A stretch of 64,000 nt of DNA, from the NCBI GenBank assembly GCA_963693365.1, contig CAVNZM010000009.1, positions 7,626,001 through 7,690,000 on the forward strand. The letters run 5' to 3'. Source of the stretch: Amoebidium appalachense. Taxonomy: Eukaryota > Ichthyosporea. Below, in pieces: positions 1 through 15,945 of this stretch. The notes below the pieces were generated by a model. The model was given only the letters and a program-made list of their open reading frames with translations, was not told the origin of the DNA and did no database searches. Each line of letters begins with the position of its first letter. Position 1 is the stretch's first letter. The translations under genes were made by a program, and so were the position numbers.

Positions 1-219
1 TGCTGTCTGAGTTGGAGCGTCGTATATACGCGGGCTAAGGGGTCGAAACTCAGACGCAATTGATGACTTGGGCCCTCCCTGAGGATGGGCTCTGCTTATG
101 ACGCATACTGTGCGCATGGCTGATGCTGCATAGTTGAATGTTTGCCTTTGCATGTGTCCTGCACCATGCTTCTCATCGTGTATGCGTACTTCGTACTGTG
201 TTCCGCATTCAAACCCCCC
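1..219. repeat. Copy A of a 450-bp-period repeat (cut by window edge)
   Basis: The bases from position 1 match those from 451 almost perfectly to about 219, so this is a tandem copy with a 450-bp period. A third copy lies at 63745-64000. All copies end in or beside a C run. The repeat contains no long open frame. It may be intron sequence duplicated together with an exon (see 234-316). Confidence 0.9.
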
Positions 220-233
220 CTGTCTTCTTTCAG

Positions 234-316
234 AGGTGTCCTTTCAGGACAGACCACTGTGTGGAGACATCTTTACTTCCATGCAACCGGGCATGGTTGC
301 TCTGTGTCGTGCATCT
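234..316 (+). CDS. Possible internal exon of an unrecognised gene
   Basis: A pyrimidine tract ending in TTTCAG at 228-233 precedes an 83-base stretch that stays open in one frame and ends at a good donor (GCATCT followed by GTAAGC at 317). It would encode about 27 residues containing DRPLCGDIF and MVALCRAS, entering with two bases of a split codon and leaving in phase 0. It lies between two copies of the 450-bp repeat. That would suit a tandemly duplicated exon-intron unit whose other copies lie outside the window. I do not recognise the protein; the call rests on splice signals and open frame only. Confidence 0.3.
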
Positions 317-400
317 GTAAGCACACGCGTTTGTCGCTGCACTGCATTAGTTTGCACACACATCTTCACCGTTTTGCTCACCTTGCTTGCATAAGCAACC

Positions 401-669
401 CTGCTCGTCTTTGATCAAGACGGGTTGACCCACCCAAGTTCAGTTGATGCTGCTGTCTGAGTTGGAGCGTCGTATATACGCGGGCTAAGGGGTCGAAACT
501 CAGACGCAATTGATGACTTGGGCCCTCCCTGAGGATGGGCTCTGCTTATGACGCATACTGTGCGCATGGCTGATGCTGCATAGTTGAATGTTTGCCTTTG
601 CATGTGTCCTGCACCATGCTTCTCATCGTGTATGCGTACTTCGTACTGTGTTCCGCATTCAAACCCCCC
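401..669. repeat. Copy B of the 450-bp-period repeat
   Basis: This is the most complete copy in the left part of the window, starting CTGCTCGTCT and ending where a C tract begins. It matches copy A over 451-669 and copy C (63745-64000) throughout, with only a few substitutions against copy C. Confidence 0.9.
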
Positions 670-822
670 CCCGCCCCTCCCTCCCCCTCCTCCCCCAGCC
701 GCCGCAAACAGATCACACGTTAGAGCACAAAACACACGTGCGAAGTATCGACATACAATAGTTAGCGCTAGCCTGACGCGGAAATACAAAGGGGAAAGAA
801 AAACACAATCCAAGTACATGAC

Positions 823-1000
823 CGGCAGTCTGGATGACTTGGGGCCGATACATAAGCAGTACCCTAAGAATGGGCTTTACAGTGGTACATATTTGGTCTG
901 TGTTTTTCTTTCCGTTTTCATTTTCATTTCATTTTTTTTGCATATCCTCATTGGATGTCTCGCACATCTGTACTTGTGTGTTGCATTCCAAACCTCCTTC
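823..1000. repeat. Diverged copy of the same repeat
   Basis: The blocks GATGACTTGG, AATGGGCTTTAC and GTGTTGCATTCCAAACC occur in the same order as GATGACTTGG, GATGGGCTCTGC and GTGTTCCGCATTCAAACC in copies A-C. This suggests an older, diverged copy that also ends in a C-rich run. The match was read by eye without an alignment score. Confidence 0.45.
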
Positions 1001-1025
1001 CCCCCCTCCCCCTTCCCGCCCCCCT

Positions 1026-1062
<37 letters not shown>

Positions 1063-1325
1063 GCCCCCTCCGGCCCAACCGAAAGGGGAAAAAAAAAAAA
1101 AAAGAAAAGAAACCAGATACACCCGCCATTCCAAGACGACCACCAAGAAAAGACTCTTTCTCTCTATTGCTATGTGTACGTGTAGACCGATCATTACTAC
1201 CACCTGAAACACCCCCCCCCCCCCCCCCCCCCCCCCCCCCACCCACCCACCCACCCTAACCCATCACTGCCAAAACCATTACTATTACAAGTGTACGGGG
1301 AAACACGAAACAAGAAATACCCCCC

Positions 1326-1356
<31 letters not shown>

Positions 1357-1381
1357 ACACACAACCACACAACACACATGT

Positions 1382-1426
<45 letters not shown>

Positions 1427-1464
1427 TCCTCCTCTTCCTCCCCTCCCCCCCCCCCCCCCCCCGG

Positions 1465-1498
<34 letters not shown>

Positions 1499-1582
1499 CA
1501 CACGAAACACACAGACAACACACACATGTTGCCCCCCCCCCCCCCCCCCCCCTCCCCTCCTCCTCCTCCCCCCAACCCCGGG

Positions 1583-1668
<86 letters not shown>

Positions 1669-1716
1669 CTTCCCCCCCGCCCCCCCCCCCCACACACACA
1701 TCAACCACATGAGCAG
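1001..1716. repeat. C-homopolymer and (CA)n block, probably intron
   Basis: The stretch is built of C runs, with (CA)n arrays at about 1343-1372, 1465-1495 and 1584-1666. It ends at a CAG acceptor directly before the zinc-finger exon at 1717. Open frames here encode Pro or His/Thr runs and are not genes. I see no supportable coding exon in it. Confidence 0.7.
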
Positions 1717-2092
1717 GTGCGCGGAATGTGGGCGTGGCTACACCGTCCCATCGCAACTGAAAGCCCACCAACGCACCCACTCGGGAGACAAACCATTCAC
1801 ATGCCCCCACCCCGGCTGTTCTGCGGCATATGCACAAAAGGGAAACCTAAATGTACACCTTCGCACACACACAAACGAGAAACCCCACGTTTGCGGGCAT
1901 CCCGGATGCAATATGGCGTTTAGTCGGGGACCGGGGTTGCGAAAACACATGAAAAGTCACGAGAAACAGGAGATGAAAATGCTTGGAATGAAATTGACGG
2001 CGGTGTTGCCGGCGGAAGCTGGGCTGAAGAAGGGCGCAAAGAGATTGCGCCGAGAGAGGAGGGAGAGGAGTGAGAGAGGGAAAAGGTTGTAA
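1717..2092 (+). CDS. C2H2 zinc-finger protein, terminal exon (three fingers)
   Basis: The exon encodes three successive C2H2 zinc fingers followed by a basic tail and a TAA stop at 2090-2092. Finger 1 is C-x2-C-x12-H-x3-H starting CAECGRGY; fingers 2 and 3 are C-x4-C-x12-H-x3-H with CPHPGC and CGHPGC starts. The linkers [10 protein letters not shown] and [10 protein letters not shown] are close to the classical TGEKP linker. This spacing is typical of sequence-specific DNA-binding proteins of the YY1/TFIIIA/Zic kind. The tail ([16 protein letters not shown]) is Arg/Lys rich and could serve nuclear import or DNA contact. A (CA)n tract and CAG at 1714-1716 make a plausible acceptor, splitting the first codon. 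An ATG at 1709 is in frame but would start only three codons before the first Cys, so I favour an upstream exon that is not identified. The family is certain; the exact gene is not. Confidence 0.8.
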
Positions 2093-2583
2093 ACTGAGCA
2101 AGTTCGTGTTCCTCTTTTTATCTTTTTTTTTCTTTTCTTTTTTTTTTTAACCGGTTTTGTCTTTTGGCCTCTCAGGTTTTCTGTGCGGTTTAGAGAACTT
2201 GATGTACTCTCATCGCTCGTTGTTTTTTCTGCCTCTCTGTTGAGATTTTTTATATGTTTTTGTGGTGAAATGTAGTGACTAATCGGACACTCCGTATTGA
2301 TTGATCCCTACTCATATTGCGATGTTTGCTTTTTGATGAGGTGGTGTGGTTGAAATGTAACATATAGGTATTTAATATTAGTTTTTGTTCATGGCTTAGA
2401 AATGTAATGTGTTTGTCGAGATGCGTATGTATGTATGTGCACAGTTAACAGTTGTTGATGTTTGACCCGTTGATATGGTTGCTGACAGATTTTGCGGATG
2501 ATGTTTGAGACAATTTGAATTGACTTTTTCATTTTGATCCCCGACAGCCCCTGGCGCCCTGCACGAACACACGTGCACGGGCG

Positions 2584-2638
<55 letters not shown>

Positions 2639-2765
2639 CACACATTGTCATACTGCTACTTGGCTTGACAGATGCAAACAGCCGGATCTATGACAGTAAC
2701 TGTTAACGTTATACTTTGTACAACAACGGATGTCTTCAAGTCATCATTAAACCTATAAGGACACC

Positions 2766-2777
2766 GTGTGTGTGTAC

Positions 2778-2808
<31 letters not shown>

Positions 2809-2826
2809 GGTGGATGGGTGGGTTGG

Positions 2827-2860
<34 letters not shown>

Positions 2861-3077
2861 GTGTGTGTGTATCTGTGTGTGTGTGTGTGTGTGTGTGTGC
2901 ACGTGTGTGTGTGGTGTGTGTATGGGTGTGTGTATGTGTGTGTGCGTGCACGTGTGTGTGTGCACGTGTGTGTGTGTGTGCACGTGTGTGTGTGTGGTGT
3001 GTGTATGGGTGTGTGTATGTGTGTGTGCGCGCGCACGTGTGTGTGTGCACGTGTGTGTGTGCACGTGTGTGTGTGGT

Positions 3078-3174
<97 letters not shown>

Positions 3175-3183
3175 TGTGTGTGT
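2766..3183. repeat. GT-rich compound microsatellite
   Basis: About 420 bases consist almost only of GT dinucleotides, interrupted by GTGCACGTGT, GTATGG and GGGTGGGTGG blocks. The blocks recur in order (for example at about 2900-2960 and 2990-3050), so the array grew partly by duplicating larger units. Confidence 0.95.
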
Positions 3184-3634
3184 ACGCCGTGCATGCGGGC
3201 AGCTATTATGATGTATGCCATGCGATTATCTTTGTTCGGTGCGCGGTACAGTGAGCATCTCACTGTCACGTGAACAAGTTGGCAATGGATTTTCAATGCA
3301 CCTGCAGATAGCGGGATACGTGTTCACATGTCCGTTGGTTTTCTGTCCACGAGTCCATTTAGATAACAAAGCTAGTTCTAAACTTGGGGTTCTATAGGGT
3401 CTGTTATTGTTACTGCAATGCTTCACACTCGCCCTGGGAAATACACGACGGACGAGCCAGTCGAGGTTGGCTGCAGTGCACAGATCACATGACCCGTGCA
3501 GTAAATGATTTATGAACGAGATATATAATGACGTTGGGGTTCGGTGTAGCTAAATTTTGTGTGTGTGTGAGTGTACGTGTGTGTGTGTCCATGTGTACGG
3601 TGTGGGTGTGTGTACACGAGTGTACATATAATGG

Positions 3635-3635
<1 letters not shown>

Positions 3636-3691
<56 letters not shown>
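3636..3691. repeat. Long G homopolymer
   Basis: About 56 consecutive G bases, the longest uninterrupted run in the left third of the window. Its exact length should be treated as uncertain because long homopolymers are error-prone in sequencing. Confidence 0.9.
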
Positions 3692-3692
<1 letters not shown>

Positions 3693-4874
3693 GTTGGACA
3701 GACGCGTGGTATGGTCACGATCATGAATCTCTTTTATGTTAGCGTGGCCACACTATCAAATGAGCTCGAGTGATCTTCCTCTTGCAGTGAAGGTGAAGCA
3801 TCGAGGTGACCAAAATCATTCGCAGACAACTTCGGCGAGTTTCACAGGCATGTTTTTTTGGGCGTCACGGACGGGTGCTATGGCACTAGTTTTTATAGAA
3901 GCGCGGGAATGCAGGAAACCAATCAGTGATACCCGAAAAATCCGCTGTGGAATGCATTGTTTGAGGGGGTGTAAATAAACAAAACGATTCAAGGCGTCGC
4001 AGCGACCGAAAATTGGTTTTGTATTACTTAAAAAACGACAAGAAATAAGGAAAATACTATATATGTTATGATAAGTAAATTTGGCGCGTCAGAGTGTGAG
4101 AAAACTCGATATTTGTTTTGTGGCAGCTACGTCTCGAAATAGCTCAGAAAATGACGTATGTTTTGCGGCCAATCACTGCTACCCCTAGCGCATACCGAAT
4201 AAAATAAGCAACTGCCCAACTGCTCTAGAGGCTCTTTATATTTGCGAAAGTATTGGCTTATCGAGTAAATTAAAGCTGCACCTTTCGTCCCTTCCCTGTA
4301 CTGTATATGTGCGAAATTTTCCGGTCAACGGATCATTATGCTGTTTTCAAGAACTCTTTTTATTCAACTTTATGATGCTATCACAAACATAAACGTTGAC
4401 TAATTCGAAGCCCATAGGAATGGCAGCGCTTCTTTGACTGGAGTCACTGGACTCATCCTCACACGGCTGTCAAAACATGTAAATTTAAAAAGTTTAATCC
4501 TTTTCAAGTATACAACTTTTTAGCGCTGGTGAGGAGGGAAAATACATTCCATTGAGATTGAGTCCGTCACCGTCTGCCACAGGCCCTCCGCTGTGGCTGC
4601 GCTCAGCTGGCAGAAGCTTCACCTGAGGTTGTCACAATGGTACCCGTAACCACGTGTATTTAGCGGTTTCCTCGCCCGCATAAAACACTACACTACACTA
4701 TATACACCAACTTACACACCGGTTGCATAGTAAATCTAGTACCCGGTGTTCCACACACGACCACACGCACACATGGCTCTCACGAGCCAACTCTGCGCCT
4801 CCTTCGCCCCAACCTAAACCAAAGGTCTATAATCCTCTCTACTGCATCAAACACCATTTCAACAACGTCCAAGT

Positions 4875-6843
4875 ATGCCTGTAGTCAACAGCGCTGCGGT
4901 CCTACTGACCGCGGTGCTTGCTTGCACCTTGCCGGCTAGTGTTCTTGGTAAGATAGATGCTGACCCAAATAACCTCCCCGAAGTTTGCGACTGGCAGACA
5001 TGCCACCAGCAGAAGGGTGTACTTCCAGAGCATGGAAAACATATCATTCACAAGAGTCTAGTCGAAAAACCAATTTTCTACAAGGCGTTTTTCAGGGGTC
5101 CCCCCGGTACCAAGCTCGTTCTGTTCATTGATAATGAAGCAAAGCTTTCCTTCCTCGATTCCACCAACGGCGCTTCGGAAAAATGGCAATGTTGTAGTTC
5201 AGCTTGAAGAATGCCTCGTTCCGGGAAAGTATGTCTGGGCCGCGTACGGTAGCAAACTCAGTTCGGCAGGGAACTACACCGCGTGGATATACGCCGACCA
5301 TTCATACGACTGCACGGGTGGGCCAGATGACGACCCGAACGAAACCGCGGCCGAGACCGGAGTTTCCGACAACGAAAACGCCAGAGATTGGCAGAACGCT
5401 GCCGACGTGGGTTTTTCGCTGGTGCCTGCGAAGCCCATTGACCCAAGTCACGCCGCCGGAATCCTCCAGGATTTGAATAACATCGCTGCGGATAAACAGC
5501 CAGAGGGGGTGCCTACGGGGCTCAAGAACGACGGGGCCGCGGGGGGGAGTAGTCTTTCGTTCGGTATGTGGGACGTGGATCCGGATACTTCTGAAGACGA
5601 TAAAGAATCTGACGACAATTCGGGACCGGACTCACCCAAGGGCATGCCCGTTGTTAACGAAGCGACCCCGACGGAGGCGCCAGAGGTGGGTGAGACGGTT
5701 GCAGCGGGAGAGGGGGAGGGGGTAGAAGTAGCTGCAGGTGTTCCAAACGGGGAGGGAAAGGGAGAGGAGAACGGGGAGGGAAAGGGAGATGGGGAGGGAC
5801 CCACTTCTATTAAGGAGATGCACGATGCCCCGGCCTCCCCCCACGATGCACCGGCTTCCCCAGACGCAGAACACACGAGCTCTGGGAATGGCGGTGTCGG
5901 CGAAAAGGCACCTGTGTCGCACGTGGACGGAAGCGCCCCCGTTCCTGATCACAATGTGGCTGCGGTTGAATCGAGCGGGAGTGATTCGACACCGGCTGCA
6001 GAGAAGAGTAAGAAGGTTCTTTATTTGACGTTAGTCATCTCCGTCGTCACATGTTTGGGTATTATTACCGGAAGCGTGTTTGTGAGTTTGCGTCGCAGGA
6101 ATCGTCGCAGACGTAGACAGAGTCGGTTCAGTGCTCACGGACGTTTCAGCCGGCCCAACGGTCCGAATGACGATGCCATTCTCTCTTCGAACCCTGCTTG
6201 GGCCGCGTTTGAGTCGCCGAAAGACAAACAGAAAAAGATGAGTTTTGATTTTGCGGAAACATTCACCGGGGAATTCAACGGCGCTCCCCATAGCCCCGTA
6301 ATCACGGCCGATGGTGACAATGACGACATTCTCTCCGGAAGCGGAAAAGCACCCACCACTCACCGGGCACCCACCATTAGTTACCCCCCCTCGTCCGCAA
6401 GTTCGAACGGAAATCGCAACAATGTCCCTGTCCCATTCGCGTCTACCACGCTGGACACGGGGGACCTGACCGAATTTGCAAACCAGAGGACTGGGTCGGG
6501 ATATCTAAGCGCCGCTGATATATCTGCCAACAGGAGATATTCTGACGGGGACGAGATATACAAAGCGTCATCTTCGGCGAGCGGATTTCCCGGTGTTGGG
6601 GGGCTCAGTTCGCAATCGGTCGAATTTGGGGGGAAGAAAAATCGGGCCGCCCGGACTTCGTCTATCCCGCAGAATTTACAGGAGAGGGTGTATGGGGGGG
6701 CTACGAATGAGGCGTGGCATAGTATTGATTTGGATACTGGAATGGCGGGGGGCGATGATGATGATGGGGGGGATATAACTGGGCAGATCAAGAGAAATGC
6801 GCAGACTAGACGGAGCCTGAACCTTAAGGGAACGGTGGTGTGA
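4875..6843 (+). CDS. Type I single-pass membrane protein (one frame shift)
   Basis: A start at 4875 gives a signal peptide (about 25 residues, hydrophobic VLLTAVLACTLP core). The ectodomain follows, with Cys residues near DWQTCHQQ, LEECLVPGKY and DHSYDCTGG and an NYT glycosylation site. A long acidic Pro/Gly/Glu-rich stalk comes next (GEGKGEENGEGKG at about 5748-5790). One membrane span (LYLTLVISVVTCLGIITGSV, about 6020-6080) is followed by an Arg-rich stop-transfer stretch and a Ser/Asn-rich cytoplasmic tail of about 250 residues to TGA 6841-6843. The first frame stops at 5205. The second, open to 6843, overlaps it, and the sensible junction is at the AAAAA run 5179-5183, where one base too many would explain the shift. 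Either the assembly has a homopolymer error or this allele is broken. The ectodomain looks like a small beta-rich domain but I do not recognise the family. No intron is needed. Confidence 0.8.
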
Positions 6844-7195
6844 GTTATCCAGCGGTGTGGGTGGTTGTGTGGTGCGGTTTTCACCTCAAGGATTGGTATC
6901 GTTTTATATTTTGCTTTTTATTACTTTTCACTCGCCAATTTTTTTTTTCTTCTTTTTTTCTTTTTGGCCCCACCTACTTTCATATTAACTCGTTTCATCA
7001 GAATTGATTGTTTATGCCTTCTGTTATTCTTTTTCGTAAGTCTTCATCTATTCTCCTCATTCTAATTCTTGATATTCAGATACGTTATTTTGTTTTATGT
7101 ACCGGAGATGTAATAGTATCTTCAACGGTTATGATGGTATTTCGTTGATTAGTGGGTATAACCCCGGTATCAAGCCTTTATATTATGATCATGTG

Positions 7196-7246
<51 letters not shown>

Positions 7247-8537
7247 CACACATGCACACACCCACCCACCCACCCACCCACCCACACACATATAGTCACA
7301 CACAGGGTCATTCGCATTCACTAGAGCAAAAGCCTACTTCTAGGAACATCTATCTGAGGATGATATTAGTTATGGCGGTTTTCCATGATGAGGCAGTATC
7401 GTACCCTTACCTTTGATAAGATTATATGAAGCAAGGTTTCGGTGCAGACATATGTGTACTAGAGGTGGTGATACATTTCAGAAGTTTGAAACGGTGTCTG
7501 TTTCAATCATGTTTCATCCCAAGAGCAAAAAATCACTTGACTCGGTGATTTGCAATTGTCCCCCCCCCCCCCCCCCCCCTATTCACACTCAACAAATCAG
7601 CACAGATACAGTAACTCAACAGTAGAGTGCGCACACTGCAGTGACATATGCGCTCGCCCGCAAACTCGCAAACAAACACATCCACACGCGCGCACCTACA
7701 CACACCCACACACACCCACACACACCCACACACACACACACACGGACAACGTGTACCCTCTTGGTATGTTTATGTGTGTGTGTGTGCACATGTGTGTGTG
7801 TGTTGGGAGGGGGGAGGGGGAGGGAAGGGAAGGATTCGAAGAGAAGCCGGAGGAGGAGGAAGGGGGTGTGGGACATGAAGGCCCGGGCAACTGCAGGTAC
7901 ATTCACGTGACCAATTATTTATAATATGCGGATATAGAATGATATTGCAAGCCTCGTTGAAAATCTTCATATATTTATCCTCATATACTACAGTACCAGA
8001 CCTTATAAGAATGTAGATCGAATACACATAATGATTTGAAATTTTATTGTGATCGCTGAGTTTCATTCACCGAATAATTATTTGGTGGGGCTGCTAAATG
8101 TGCAGTGCATACATACATGCGCAAAGGCAGCTACACGGAATTCAGGACCTGACCGAACACGGTTTTATAACCAAAACCGAGATTAAATTTTACAAGAAAA
8201 CAGCAAAGCGAAAATAAGCAGCCGTTACTGGCCCCATGCTCCTTTCATATCACACATTTCCAGCTTAATTGTACGGATATTTGAATCACAACGCAACCCC
8301 CCCCCCCCCTGTTTTTAGGACGTGGGGTTGATGTGGCAACAACTCAATTCAAAAAACAAACCGTTCGGACAACACACAACCCAATCACCTATGACAGGGG
8401 AAAAGTTACTAATAAAATATTAAAATACATTCGACTATACCAATGGTTACTTTCGTTCGACTTGAATTAAAGTTCCAGGTAATTCATATTTACAGGCCTT
8501 CACGAGTTGGCCCACAGAGCTCGACGTTCGTTGATTT
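6844..8537. other. Intergenic region
   Basis: No supportable gene. It has a T-rich 3' flank, a CA array at 7196-7243 followed by CCCA repeats, a C run at 7560-7579, CA/GT stretches at 7676-7800 and AT-rich sequence at 7910-8500. The 17-mer GTATCTTCAACGGTTAT at about 7114 recurs at about 54393. Confidence 0.6.
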
Positions 8538-8621
8538 GCTCACGGCTGCTTTCCTCCATTCTCATTGGCCAGGAGCTTACGTAAGCATTTACGTGACCTG
8601 ATGTCGGTCTGTCTGATTGGC

Positions 8622-12970
<4,349 letters not shown>

Positions 12971-13054
12971 CAAAGGGGGGGAAAGATTGAGAGAAAATGG
13001 TCGGAGAAGTGAAAGATCCCCATTACATAAAACACGAGAAGCATGCATTACCAT

Positions 13055-13342
13055 AGCATCTATACGAGTTGGTACAAACCATAACTTTTGTATGACATAA
13101 CACTAGAATGAAAAGCACCAGCAAATATGGTGTGCTTGTGGCTGAACATCGGCTGAACACAAAACAATGCGCTTAGCAAAAGCACAATGCATTTGTAAAA
13201 TGTGAAGGTAAGCGAGGACAACGGTACACTCATTCAATTCATGAACCAGCACCCTATGAAGCCAATTACTTGGAATCTCTGTTTACTCTCTTATCATAAT
13301 GGTTAGAAGGATTACTCGAAGGTGGTTTTTAGCTGTGGAAAC

Positions 13343-13373
<31 letters not shown>

Positions 13374-13387
13374 ACACGCACACACTC

Positions 13388-13452
<65 letters not shown>

Positions 13453-13867
13453 CGCACACGCACACGCACACGCACACACACACACACAGGGAACACTACC
13501 GTATCCACTCCTCGAGCAAATCTTGGTCTCCTGTTGCTTGCATGTTGACCTCTGAAACCGCCACAGGAAGGCATAATATTACATGATTTCGTACGCAGGG
13601 CAGGTGGATACGCTTCCTTTATCCCATTCCGAAACGAGCAAATCAATATGGGCTTTTTCCTCATTTTCATTTTCGCATTTTTCCTTTTCTCCATAAACTT
13701 TAGTGAGATATGTCGAATATTCTGCTGATAAATTCTAAAATTTTCACATTTTTGAAATATCATTCAACGGATAAACGATTTTTGAATAAAACCCATAAAA
13801 TGCATTTCAAAATATCAGGATATATCGATTTTATCGATTTACTCGTATTTTGAGGATATTTACTTAG
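13055..13867. other. Spacer between endonuclease V and the transposon complex
   Basis: No gene seen. It contains a CA array (about 13343-13489, with CG interruptions) and AT-rich sequence up to the left repeat of the tyrosine-recombinase element at 13868. The upstream control region of endonuclease V would lie here, but I see no clear promoter motif. Confidence 0.6.
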
Positions 13868-14013
13868 AGCACTATTTAGAGTGTATTCTAGGGCAATCAT
13901 TGGTTGAAATAGTGTTTCTAACAATGATAGCCCATTGGGTGAGCTCCTTTGGTATATAAGGAGCGAACTCCTACTAGTCGTTAGCTCATTTCCCAACGTC
14001 GCACCCACTTCAC
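13868..14013 (+). repeat. Left repeat A1 of the tyrosine-recombinase element
   Basis: Starts AGCACTATTTAGAGTG and ends CCCACTTCAC. It is nearly identical to 27499-27568 plus 28480-28562. Weaker similarity continues to about 14055 (GAGCTC and GGTTGCA blocks). Confidence 0.85.
13953..13960 (+). promoter_or_regulatory. TATA-like box in repeat A1
   Basis: TATATAAG lies 170 bases before the ATG of the gag-like ORF and is followed by the small hairpin GGAGCGAACTCC. The same sequence is kept in the right repeat at about 28502-28509. A promoter role is inferred from position and motif. Confidence 0.45.
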
Positions 14014-14122
14014 GCGACGTTTTTGGCGAGAGCTCGGTTTAGGTTGCAGTCCCCTTCGCACACTTAGATCTAAATAAGCTACGGTAGGTGGCAGAACTTG
14101 TCACCCTAAATCCTCGCCTAGC

Positions 14123-14687
14123 ATGGAGAACGCTGCCTTCAACCTGTATAGCGCCGAGGTTCGCAGGCTCTTTCCGGCTGATAACCACAACAAGGAGGAG
14201 TCGGACGAGCAGCGGTGTGAGCGCCTTCGGCAAACTTGGAACCCGCAGCAAAACGTGCTACGACTCACCCGCGGCGAGTTCGTGGAGTCGCACGCGTCTC
14301 TACAAGCCGTCGAGCATTTTGTTGTTGACGGGCGTTTCCCATTTGGCCCACGGCCCTTGTCGTCAGACGGATTGTTCCCTGGGGGAGACCTCCCCAAGCC
14401 CATCAAGGAGGAGGCTGAACAGTGGATAGGGCTGGTCAACGCGGGTGTGCAGGCGCTCAATTTGGTTGCTGCACTACCCAAGCTAGCCAACGAGTCGGCG
14501 GACGCCTTTGCGGCCCGTCAGCTTACCCTGCTCCGCGAGCTCGTCGTCGACCTCATCAGTTACGGCGGCGACAGACTCCAGCTGTTGTACATTTGGCGCG
14601 CGGAGGGTCACGCAGTTGCAGAGGTCGCCCGCGCCCAAATTGAGAAGACGTACAACCCCAAGTACGGCGCCAACTTGTGGTCCAAGG
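14123..14687 (+). CDS. Gag-like ORF1 of the tyrosine-recombinase element, 5' part
   Basis: The frame opens at ATG 14123 and encodes about 188 residues, rich in Glu/Arg and then in Leu/Ala helices (for example VQALNLVAALPKLANES and LTLLRELVVDLISYGGDR), before a chromovirus LTR interrupts it at 14688. The same frame resumes at 25813 after the duplicated CAAGG and runs to TAG at 25996-25998. The undisturbed protein would be about 248 aa, ending in a Gly/Arg/Asn-rich tail. A helical body with a Gly/Arg-rich end suits a nucleic-acid-binding Gag-like protein of DIRS-type elements, but I do not recognise a defined domain. No other lesions were seen, so the insertion is the only thing breaking this ORF. 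Confidence 0.65.
14683..14687. repeat. Left target-site duplication CAAGG of the chromovirus
   Basis: CAAGG directly precedes the LTR start TGTCGTATCC at 14688 and recurs directly after the right LTR at 25812-25816. A 5-bp duplication is typical of Ty3/gypsy integration. Confidence 0.9.
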
Positions 14688-15042
14688 TGTCGTATCCTAT
14701 TGTGTGTGTACTAGAGACGCGGCACTCTACTAAGTGTACCCACACGAAAAGGAACGAACGTGTACGGAAAAACGGTAAAGTTTATTCAGACCAGGCTCCG
14801 ACGGGCAAACTTAGATCCGTACGGAATGAGACTAAGTTACAACTGAGGCCATCAAGGCCGTGCCCTCAAAGATCATCATCACCTGGCCCCCTACGATGCC
14901 ACATTCCAAACATTCCGATCTACTTTTATCGTGCGCCTGCACGAGCTAAGTCGATCTACTCAACTAATATATTTATCCATGTCTCACCCCTCACCCTCCC
15001 CCTAGTGGCACCGCAGAGTCTAAATCTACATTTCATACTATC

Positions 15043-15661
15043 TGTCATGTGCTGAGCTGATTCGTATTAGTTTGCTTCTATATTTTGTGTTTTGGTGAGT
15101 GAATTTCGGGGGTTTTCTTGCATAGTGATGCCGGGGTCTAAGTGGGGTATGAGGAGATTAATCAGTGGTATGGGGAGAACCTGATGCGGCGGCGGCTGAT
15201 TGTTAAAGGTGCGCGCGTGCATGCACCATGCCTCTGCGTACTCTCCATGTTAAATGTTGTATTGCTTCTTGCTGTGTGCGTGGCGAGACCCATGTTGCCT
15301 GCTCGCGTGTGTGTATGCTTATATGCCAGTGTATTGTGAGTAAACGTCACGGTGTGTACGTGTTGTAGTGCTGTAGGGGTGTCTGAGGTCGCGGTAGCCA
15401 ATGGTGTGGAGTGCGTGTAGTCTGTGGGGGAGGGAGTGTTGTGATTGGCTGAATGTCACTGTGGTATTTGTCTGGCCAGTGGGCCGCGTGTCTGTGAAGT
15501 GTCTCGCGGGGTCGCGGGCTTTTCGAAGTTCTTCTAAGAACTCGTTTCACTCGCTTCCCACCCAACTCAAAGAAAAGTTTATACGTATACACAGTTTCGA
15601 GCCCCTTTAAGCGTGCAGATAGTTAGAGTAGTTGGTATACACTCTGTTTGTTGCTACGACA
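15043..15661 (+). repeat. 5' LTR of the nested non-autonomous element
   Basis: Matches 17166-17773. It starts TGTCATG and ends CTACGACA, and is followed by the AGCTACACC motif at 15662-15670 in the primer-binding position. Confidence 0.92.
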
Positions 15662-15777
15662 AGCTACACCCCCTTTCTCTGCAGTTTTTTGCAGGGAGGG
15701 GGCACACGCACTGTTAGTCCTTCTGGGCTGTTGCTTTCACCCCTAGTTTTTTTTTTTTCTCTTCACGCCTAGCGGTT

Positions 15778-15945
15778 ATGAGTGGCTTTGACTTAGGACT
15801 TTTTCGACAGTTAGAGGTAGAAGAAACATACGCCGCGGCACACACAGGCCTACAGCTAGCAACAGTTGGCTTAGGCAACATGAGCAGTAGGACTAGTATC
15901 ACAGGGGACTTAGTCCTCGCTAAGGACCTCGCCCTCCCTAGGTGA
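15778..15945 (+). pseudogene. Remnant gag start in the non-autonomous element
   Basis: A 55-codon frame begins MSGFDLGLFRQLEVEE and stops at TGA 15943-15945. Its spacing of Phe, hydrophobic and acidic residues resembles the start of the chromovirus Gag (MAKFNVDMFYALAAED), and it lies at the same place downstream of a shared leader. I read it as the remaining N-terminus of a deleted gag. Downstream (about 16120-16165) one frame shows CDNCKGRGQ, possibly a decayed zinc knuckle. Confidence 0.5.

Larger units (their letters stand above)
2093..4874. other. Intergenic region with microsatellites
   Basis: No supportable gene. It holds a T-rich stretch just after the zinc-finger stop, a CA array (2592-2634), a GT-rich array (2766-3183), a pure G run of about 56 bases (3636-3691) and unremarkable sequence from 3700 to 4870. 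An ORF at 3736-3978 has no recognisable domain and I do not call it. Confidence 0.7.

Noticed and set aside
60-122. C/D-box snoRNA candidate in the 450-bp repeat (TGATGA, CTGA)
   Set aside because: Boxes are present but I could not find a terminal stem pairing, and the spacing of D' and C' is not convincing.
1526-1716. Upstream extension of the zinc-finger ORF
   Set aside because: The frame stays open only because of C and CA repeats; the real exon very likely starts at the CAG acceptor at 1716.
3736-3978. 81-codon ORF as a gene
   Set aside because: Ordinary composition but no signal peptide, domain, splice signals or neighbours supporting it; it is likely by chance.
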